Shown here: positions 58,950 through 64,000 of the stretch, in pieces
How the letters are laid out: the number at the start of each line of letters is the position of its first letter
Position numbering within the stretch: the first letter of the stretch is position 1
From: Thermoproteota archaeon
GTDB lineage: Archaea > Thermoproteota > Nitrososphaeria > Nitrososphaerales > Nitrosopumilaceae
Direction of reading: 5' to 3'
NCBI GenBank assembly: GCA_003352285.1
Contig: QQVN01000004.1
Coordinates: forward strand, 62,001 to 126,000
DNA length: 64,000 bases
Notes under the pieces: model-generated
The model's input: the letters and a program-made list of their open reading frames with translations, nothing else
The model's database searches: none
What the model was told of the DNA's origin: nothing
Made by a program: the position numbers and the translations under genes

Positions 58950-59777
58950 CTAGTATTTTGGCATAATACTAAGTCTTGATCTTGCAGATACTGCAATTAT
59001 TGAGATAATTGCTACTGCCAAAATCAAGGCTGCAATTGCGCCAAATTCTGGAATTACACAGGTACCGATTATTTCGATTACTTCAGATCCTTCTAGGAAT
59101 GAGATAGTCAAAGTCCTCATGTCTGAAGTTAACACTTCATCAAAGTCCTCTTCTTGACCATCAATCAATACGAAGAAATCGTCATCTTCACCACTACAGC
59201 CACCTAGTTTTGCATCTATTACTGCTCTGGGTAAGTTAATGGTTAATTGACCATCGCCAGTTGTAGATATCTCTAAGATTAGAGACTTTGATTCCTCATC
59301 TGGTGTGATGCTAAGTAAGCTTCCACCAGTAATAGAGTATCCAATTGCAAATTCTCCAACTTGTATTGTAGGTCCTGTTGGTTTTGTGCCTGGTTGTCCT
59401 GTTGATCCACCGAATTCAAAGGTAGCTTCAGCAGTTCTAGATTCAGTACCGTAGAGAACCTTTACAGTGTATGTTCCTTTTGACTTCCAAAGAGCTCCAC
59501 CAGCAGTTAACTCAGTACCAAATTTTTTGTCGGTACCGACGTCAAGTTGTTTTACAGTAACCAAGTTACCATTTGCTGATATGACTTGTAGGGTCACAGG
59601 AAATCCTGAGAGAAGTTCTTTGACTTCTCCAGATATTATTACAGTGTCTCCATCAGAATATGAAGGAAGATCTGTACTAACACGGATTGGTTCTACGATC
59701 TGTCCAAAAGCTGGTGTTAGTCCGATACTTGCAACTAAAATTGCAGATAAAGCTAACACCGAAAGACGAGTACTCAT
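58950..59777 (-). CDS. secreted Ig-like protein with PEFG-CTERM sorting tail (4 of 4)
   Basis: Exported protein of 275 residues. Signal peptide MSTRLSVLALSAILVAS..., cleavage near FGQ. The Ig-like domain has SYSDGDTVIISGEVKEL and GALWKSKGTYTVKVLYG. A Gly/Pro-rich linker leads to a domain with CSGEDDDFFVLIDGQEEDF, close to the equivalent in PEFG gene 1. The tail is IPEFG, helix and SRLSIMPKY. Its promoter (TTAAATAGTATAGG, about 25 bp from the ATG) differs from those of genes 2 and 3. Confidence 0.86.
   Translation of the reverse strand: MSTRLSVLALSAILVASIGLTPAFGQIVEPIRVSTDLPSYSDGDTVIISGEVKELLSGFPVTLQVISANGNLVTVKQLDVGTDKKFGTELTAGGALWKSKGTYTVKVLYGTESRTAEATFEFGGSTGQPGTKPTGPTIQVGEFAIGYSITGGSLLSITPDEESKSLILEISTTGDGQLTINLPRAVIDAKLGGCSGEDDDFFVLIDGQEEDFDEVLTSDMRTLTISFLEGSEVIEIIGTCVIPEFGAIAALILAVAIISIIAVSARSRLSIMPKY
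58951..59057 (-). repeat. PEFG-tail DNA repeat, long copy C
   Basis: 107 bp, identical by eye to copies A and B, coding the last 35 residues of PEFG gene 4. Confidence 0.88.
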
Positions 59778-59869
59778 CGAATAATCGCTTCAACCTATAC
59801 TATTTAAGGTTAAGAAAAATATTCTTGACTAAAAAGAAAAAACACGGAATTTTTTTCTGGTTTTCAGAT

Positions 59870-59882
59870 TAGATATATATTA
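59870..59882 (+). promoter_or_regulatory. promoter of the rpoH-rpoB-rpoA1 operon
   Basis: GATATATATTAACC centred near 59876. Expected transcription start near 59902, giving an untranslated leader of about 57 nt. Start-proximal GAGGT at 59946-59950 is a Shine-Dalgarno candidate. Confidence 0.55.
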
Positions 59883-59958
59883 ACCTCTCGGTGAGTTTTT
59901 GACAGTTTGTCAGTGTTCTTATTATCTACAGCTAATGTTCTTGATGAGGTCGCTTAAA

Positions 59959-60210
59959 ATGGCATCTAAGAAAATCCCAATTTTAGTTCCAGATCACGTT
60001 TATGTTCCAAAACACGAAATCATGACAAAAAAGGAAGCAGAAGAAGTATTGCAAAAATTCAACTGCCAACCAACAGAACTCCCACTTATCTTTGTAAATG
60101 ATCCTGCGATTATGGGACTTGGTGTAAAACCAGGTGATATGATTAAGATTACCAGAAAAAGTAGCACTGCTGGCGACAGCCTATACTATCGATACGTGGT
60201 GGAAGTCTAA
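59959..60210 (+). CDS. rpoH: DNA-directed RNA polymerase subunit H (Rpb5)
   Basis: Small assembly subunit of archaeal RNA polymerase; 83 residues. It matches the Rpb5 C-terminal domain: ILVPDHVYVPKHEIMTKKEAEEVLQKF, LPLIFVNDPAIMGLGVKPGDMIKITRKS, LYYRYVVEV. I place the start at ATG 59959. A GAGGT Shine-Dalgarno-like sequence about 9 bp upstream and a TATATATTA box near 59876 point to a leader of about 57 nt, in contrast with the leaderless genes nearby. rpoB begins on the base after its stop. Confidence 0.95.
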   Translation: MASKKIPILVPDHVYVPKHEIMTKKEAEEVLQKFNCQPTELPLIFVNDPAIMGLGVKPGDMIKITRKSSTAGDSLYYRYVVEV

Positions 60211-63200
60211 ATGGCAGATCCATCAAACAAACGTTGGCCTATCATTCAGGATATTCTAAAAAGAGAAGGAATTGCAAGACAGCACTTAAACTCATTTGAT
60301 GAATTTTTAGAAAGAGGACTACAAAGCATAATCAACGAAGTTGGACAAATTGAAATTGAGAATGCAGAATATCCATACAAGATTCAGCTTGGAAAAGTAA
60401 AACTTCAACAACCAAGAATGATGGAACTTGATGGTTCTATTACTCACATCACACCAGCAGAAGGAAGACTACGAAATGTATCATACTCTGCACCAGTTAT
60501 GATGGAAGCAAGTGTTGTAGAAGATGGGAAAATCTTAGAATCAAGATTTGTTCACATTGGCGATATTCCAGTGATGGTGAAATCAAATGCCTGCATATTA
60601 CATAATTTCTCAACTCAGAAATTAATTGAACATGGTGAGGATCCAAACGATCCTGGTGGATACTTTATCATTAACGGTTCTGAGCGAGTTATTGTAGGAC
60701 TAGAAGATCTATCTTACAACAAAATTATTGTAGATAGAGAAACAGTTGGTGGTAACGTTGTATTCAAAGCTAAAGTATATTCTTCAATTGTTGGCTATCG
60801 TGCAAAATTAGAACTAGTAATGAAGAATGATGGCTTAATCGTTGCTAGAATTCCAGGTTCTCCTGTTGATATTCCAGTAGTTACTTTGATGAGAGCACTG
60901 GCATTAGAATCAGACAGAGAGATTGCAGCATCTGTTTCTTTAGTTGATGAAATTCAAGATGAATTAGAAGCATCATTTGAAAAGTCTGGAGATGTTCCAA
61001 CATCAAAAGATGCTATCATCTACATCAGTAAAAGAATCGCACCTGGTATGTTAGAAGAATTCCAAATCAAACGTGCAGAGACACTGCTTGATTGGGGACT
61101 ATTACCTCACTTGGGAAAACATCCTGAAAACAGAAAGGAAAAAGCACAATTCCTCGGTGAAGCAGCATGTAAATTATTAGAATTAAAACTTGGATGGATA
61201 TATGCAGATGATAAGGATCACTATGGTAACAAAGTAATCAAATTCGCAGGTCAGATGTTAGCTGACCTATTTAGAACTGCATTTAGAAACTTGGTCCGAG
61301 ATATGAAATACCAATTAGAGAGATCAGGTCAGAAGAGAGGAATTAATGCAGTTGCTGCAGCAATTAGACCTGGAATTGTTACTGACAAACTAAACAATGC
61401 AATTGCTACTGGAAACTGGGGACGTGGACGAGTTGGTGTAACTCAATTACTTGATAGAACAAACTATCTCTCAACAATTAGTCATCTGAGAAGAATTCAA
61501 TCTCCATTGAGTAGAACTCAACCAAACTTTGAAGCAAGAGACTTGCATGCAACGCACTTTGGAAGAATCTGTCCAAGTGAAACCCCAGAAGGTTCAAACT
61601 GTGGTCTTGTAAAGAACTTGGCATTATCTGCAATTATTTCAGTAAACTCTTCATCTGAAGAAATTGTTGAAAAATTATACGATCTTGGAACAAACCACTT
61701 TTCTGATGCAAAAGAAGATCTCAAAAAAGATGGCGCTAGAATATTTGTTGATGGACGACTAATTGGATATTACAAAGATGGAGAACAACTAGCAGAGTCA
61801 TTACGTGAACTCAGAAGGAGCTCAAAGATTCACCCACATGTAGGAATATCTTTCCACAAACCAGAGATTGAAGGTGCAACAAGAAGACTATACGTAAACT
61901 GCAATGCTGGCAGAGTCTTAAGACCATTAATTATCATAAAAGATGGAAAATCATTACTTACTCAGGACTTACTAGATAAGATTTCAAAGAAATTACTTTC
62001 TTGGAATGATCTAATCCGAATGGGAGTAATTGAACTAATAGATGCAAATGAAGAAGAAAACTGCTTTGTCACCTTAGATGAAAAGGACACAAAGAAACAC
62101 ACTCATCTTGAAATCTTCCCATCTGCAATTTTGGGTGCAGGCGCATCAATCATTCCTTATCCAGAGCATAACCAGTCTCCAAGAAATACATACGAATCAG
62201 CAATGGCAAAACAAAGCCTTGGATTTTCTACACCAATGATGAATACCAGTACTTATGTTAGACAACATTTCATGCTTTATCCTCAAACACCAATTGTTAC
62301 TACAAAAGCAATGGGATTATTAGGATTAGAGGATAGACCAGCAGGTCAAAACTGTGTTGTTGCAGTTTTACCATTTGATGGATACAATATTGAGGATGCC
62401 ATAGTTCTCAGCAAGGCATCTGTTGATAGAGGACTTGCTCGTACATTCTTTTACAGAATTTATGATGCAGAAGCTAAACAATACCCAGGTGGTATGCGAG
62501 ACAACTTTGAGATTCCAAATGCTGAGGATAACATTAGAGGTTACAAAGGTGAAAAAGCATATCGTCTATTAGAAGACGATGGTGTTGTAGCAACAGAATC
62601 TCCAGTACTTGGTGGTGATATCTTGATTGGTAAAACCAGTCCTCCAAGATTCATGGAAGAGTATAGAGAGTTTGAATCAACTGGTCCATACAGAAGGGAC
62701 ACATCAATCGGTGTAAGACCATCAGAAACCGGAGTAGTTGACACAGTTGTCATGACACAATCAAACGAAGGTGGAAAGATGTACAAGATTAGAGTTAGAG
62801 ATATGAGAATTCCAGAGATTGGAGACAAGTTTGCATCAAGACATGGACAAAAAGGTGTACTTGGAATTTTAGCAAAATCTGAAGACCTACCATATACTAA
62901 GGAAGGAATCTCTCCAGATGTTTTGATTAACCCACATGCATTCCCATCTAGAATGACAGTTGGAATGTTTATGGAATCAGTTACAGGAAAGGCAGCAGCT
63001 CTTCGAGGCAAGAAATTTGATGGCTCTGCATTTGTTGGAGAAAAGATGGATGAAGTAAAAGAAGTAATGGAAAATTCCGGCTTTGAATATTCTGGTAAAG
63101 AGATAATGTATGATGGAAGAACTGGAAAATCATTTCCAGTAGAAGTCTTCATCGGAGTAGTATACTATCAAAAATTACACCACATGGTGTCTGATAAGAT

Positions 63201-63558
63201 ACATGCAAGAGCAAGAGGACAAGTTCAGATGCTTACAAAACAACCAACCGAAGGACGTGCCAGAGGTGGTGGATTGAGATTCGGAGAGATGGAACGAGAT
63301 TGTCTAATTGCATATGGAGCATCAATGATTCTCAAAGATAGATTACTTGATGAATCTGACAAATCAGATATCTTTGTCTGTGAAAGATGTGGTCTAGTTG
63401 CATATCATGATGTTAAACAAAGAAAGTATGTATGCAGAGTTTGTGGTGACAAGGCAAAAGTCTCATCAGTATCTGTTGCATATGCATTCAAATTATTACT
63501 ACAAGAGATGCAAAGTCTTAACGTTGCACCAAGACTTTTGATAAAGGAGCGAGTATAA
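60211..63558 (+). CDS. rpoB: DNA-directed RNA polymerase subunit B (Rpb2)
   Basis: Second-largest RNA polymerase subunit; 1115 residues in a single chain, so not split into B' and B'' as in many methanogens and halophiles. Visible landmarks: RISHLRR-type fork region (STISHLRRIQSPLSRTQPNFEARDLHATHFGRICPSETPEGSNCGLVKNLAL), AVLPFDGYNIEDAIVLSK, GDKFASRHGQKGV near the catalytic centre, and a C-terminal zinc ribbon, CERCGLVAYH...YVCRVCG. It starts 1 bp after rpoH and its stop overlaps the rpoA1 ATG (TAATG). Confidence 0.98.
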   Translation: MADPSNKRWPIIQDILKREGIARQHLNSFDEFLERGLQSIINEVGQIEIENAEYPYKIQLGKVKLQQPRMMELDGSITHITPAEGRLRNVSYSAPVMMEASVVEDGKILESRFVHIGDIPVMVKSNACILHNFSTQKLIEHGEDPNDPGGYFIINGSERVIVGLEDLSYNKIIVDRETVGGNVVFKAKVYSSIVGYRAKLELVMKNDGLIVARIPGSPVDIPVVTLMRALALESDREIAASVSLVDEIQDELEASFEKSGDVPTSKDAIIYISKRIAPGMLEEFQIKRAETLLDWGLLPHLGKHPENRKEKAQFLGEAACKLLELKLGWIYADDKDHYGNKVIKFAGQMLADLFRTAFRNLVRDMKYQLERSGQKRGINAVAAAIRPGIVTDKLNNAIATGNWGRGRVGVTQLLDRTNYLSTISHLRRIQSPLSRTQPNFEARDLHATHFGRICPSETPEGSNCGLVKNLALSAIISVNSSSEEIVEKLYDLGTNHFSDAKEDLKKDGARIFVDGRLIGYYKDGEQLAESLRELRRSSKIHPHVGISFHKPEIEGATRRLYVNCNAGRVLRPLIIIKDGKSLLTQDLLDKISKKLLSWNDLIRMGVIELIDANEEENCFVTLDEKDTKKHTHLEIFPSAILGAGASIIPYPEHNQSPRNTYESAMAKQSLGFSTPMMNTSTYVRQHFMLYPQTPIVTTKAMGLLGLEDRPAGQNCVVAVLPFDGYNIEDAIVLSKASVDRGLARTFFYRIYDAEAKQYPGGMRDNFEIPNAEDNIRGYKGEKAYRLLEDDGVVATESPVLGGDILIGKTSPPRFMEEYREFESTGPYRRDTSIGVRPSETGVVDTVVMTQSNEGGKMYKIRVRDMRIPEIGDKFASRHGQKGVLGILAKSEDLPYTKEGISPDVLINPHAFPSRMTVGMFMESVTGKAAALRGKKFDGSAFVGEKMDEVKEVMENSGFEYSGKEIMYDGRTGKSFPVEVFIGVVYYQKLHHMVSDKIHARARGQVQMLTKQPTEGRARGGGLRFGEMERDCLIAYGASMILKDRLLDESDKSDIFVCERCGLVAYHDVKQRKYVCRVCGDKAKVSSVSVAYAFKLLLQEMQSLNVAPRLLIKERV

Positions 63559-64000
63559 TGTCGATTCAAACTGTAAAATCTATTGACGCCATACGATTCT
63601 CTGTTTGGTCTCCAAATGAAATCAGAAAGTACTCTGTTGCAGAAATCACTGCACCTGAGACATATGATGAGGATGGAATGCCTGTACAAGGTGGATTAAT
63701 GGATGGTCGATTAGGAACCCTAGAGCCAGGACAAAAATGTCTTACTTGTGGAAACACTGCAGCAAGATGTCCAGGTCACTTTGGGCACATTGAGTTAGCT
63801 GAACCAGTTCTTCACATTGCATTCATTGATAATATCTACAAATTGCTTCTTGCAACTTGTCGTTCTTGCTCTAGACTAAAACTCACCCAGGAGGATCTTG
63901 ATGAGTTTAGAAAAATTAAACAAAAAGAGGCAGCTTATACTGTAATTTCTCAAAAGAGAATTCCAGAACAAATTCTTGACAAAGCAAAAAAAGCAAAAGA
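63558..64000 (+). CDS. rpoA1: DNA-directed RNA polymerase subunit A' (Rpb1 N-terminal part), cut by window edge
   Basis: Large RNA polymerase subunit, N-terminal fragment; 147 codons visible. My reading gives IDAIRFSVWSPNEIRKYSVAEIT, then the clamp zinc site CLTCGNTAARCPGHFGHIEL and a second metal region ATCRSCSRLKLT. All match archaeal A'. ATG at 63558 overlaps the rpoB stop. The catalytic NADFDGD loop and the split to A'' lie beyond the window. Confidence 0.97.
   Translation, partial: MSIQTVKSIDAIRFSVWSPNEIRKYSVAEITAPETYDEDGMPVQGGLMDGRLGTLEPGQKCLTCGNTAARCPGHFGHIELAEPVLHIAFIDNIYKLLLATCRSCSRLKLTQEDLDEFRKIKQKEAAYTVISQKRIPEQILDKAKKAK

Noticed and set aside
1-64000. Transposons, integrases, phage genes or a laterally acquired island
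   Set aside because: No transposase, integrase, terminal inverted repeat or tRNA-associated direct repeat was seen; codon use and gene density look even by eye. tRNA-His and tRNA-Leu are intact with ordinary flanking genes.

Overview
The window is an A+T-rich, gene-dense archaeal chromosome segment. It most resembles a marine ammonia-oxidizing thaumarchaeote of the Nitrosopumilus/Nitrosarchaeum kind. The grounds are archaeal information-processing genes (RpoN, RpoH, an RpoB of one chain, KEOPS, archaeosine TGT, archaeal-type GluRS), an archaeal mevalonate/IPK operon, secreted proteins with PEFG-CTERM tails, a two-domain multicopper oxidase next to a ZIP transporter, and CobT-like and nickel-pincer cofactor genes. 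No amo genes lie in the window, so the physiology is inferred. Many genes have a TATA-like box centred about 25-28 bp before the start codon and no Shine-Dalgarno sequence, which indicates leaderless mRNAs. I used this spacing to choose several starts, including many TTG starts. No mobile element, CRISPR array, rRNA or large non-coding gap was found. The longest gene-free stretches are about 210-220 bp (47697-47908 and 58733-58949).

1-9.75 kb: DNA repair (OGG, partial), a beta-CASP nuclease, two convergent paralogous microproteins, a ferredoxin with an Asp-ligated cluster motif, then RNA and translation functions (TgtA, Fap7-like ATPase, OBG-type GTPase, Kae1, Bud32, Taw1) plus an ITPase. With the Dus at 15.9 kb, four different tRNA modification pathways (archaeosine, t6A, wyosine, dihydrouridine) fall within 17 kb. 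9.9-15.9 kb: two tandem secreted proteins built almost wholly from calcium-binding thrombospondin-type-3 repeats, arranged in higher-order periods of six units in one and five in the other. 16.9-21.7 kb: CorA, a 28-residue membrane microprotein, tRNA-His, and small conserved proteins (methyltransferase, UPF0147, Rieske, GNAT).

21.7-30.6 kb is one long minus-strand operon-like run: rpoN, eno, rpsB, MEMO, mevalonate kinase, IPK, IDI-like, prenyl synthase, gltX, FAH. It joins transcription and translation with the supply of isoprenoid lipid precursors. The IDI-like protein lacks the usual catalytic Cys. A tRNA-Leu gene diverges from rpoN over a single centrally placed TATA box. 30.7-36.8 kb: translin, NAD(P)H-hydrate epimerase, MBL hydrolase, CobT-like, GlmS, and S13 and S4, which carry opposite-charge disordered tails.

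36.9-44.4 kb: an AAA+/VWA/winged-helix operon, then a metal-handling block. This block holds a multicopper oxidase and ZIP transporter behind two operator-like palindromes resembling DtxR/IdeR boxes, and a CDF exporter with three tandem cytoplasmic domains. 44.5-49 kb: two large surface proteins. 49.4-56 kb: a B12-type radical SAM enzyme and the nickel-pincer nucleotide genes larB, larC and larE, with malate dehydrogenase and a cysteine desulfurase but no larA. 56-59.8 kb: four tandem Ig-like PEFG-CTERM proteins; three share an identical stretch of about 107 bp at the 3' end. 59.9-64 kb: rpoH, rpoB and the start of rpoA1.
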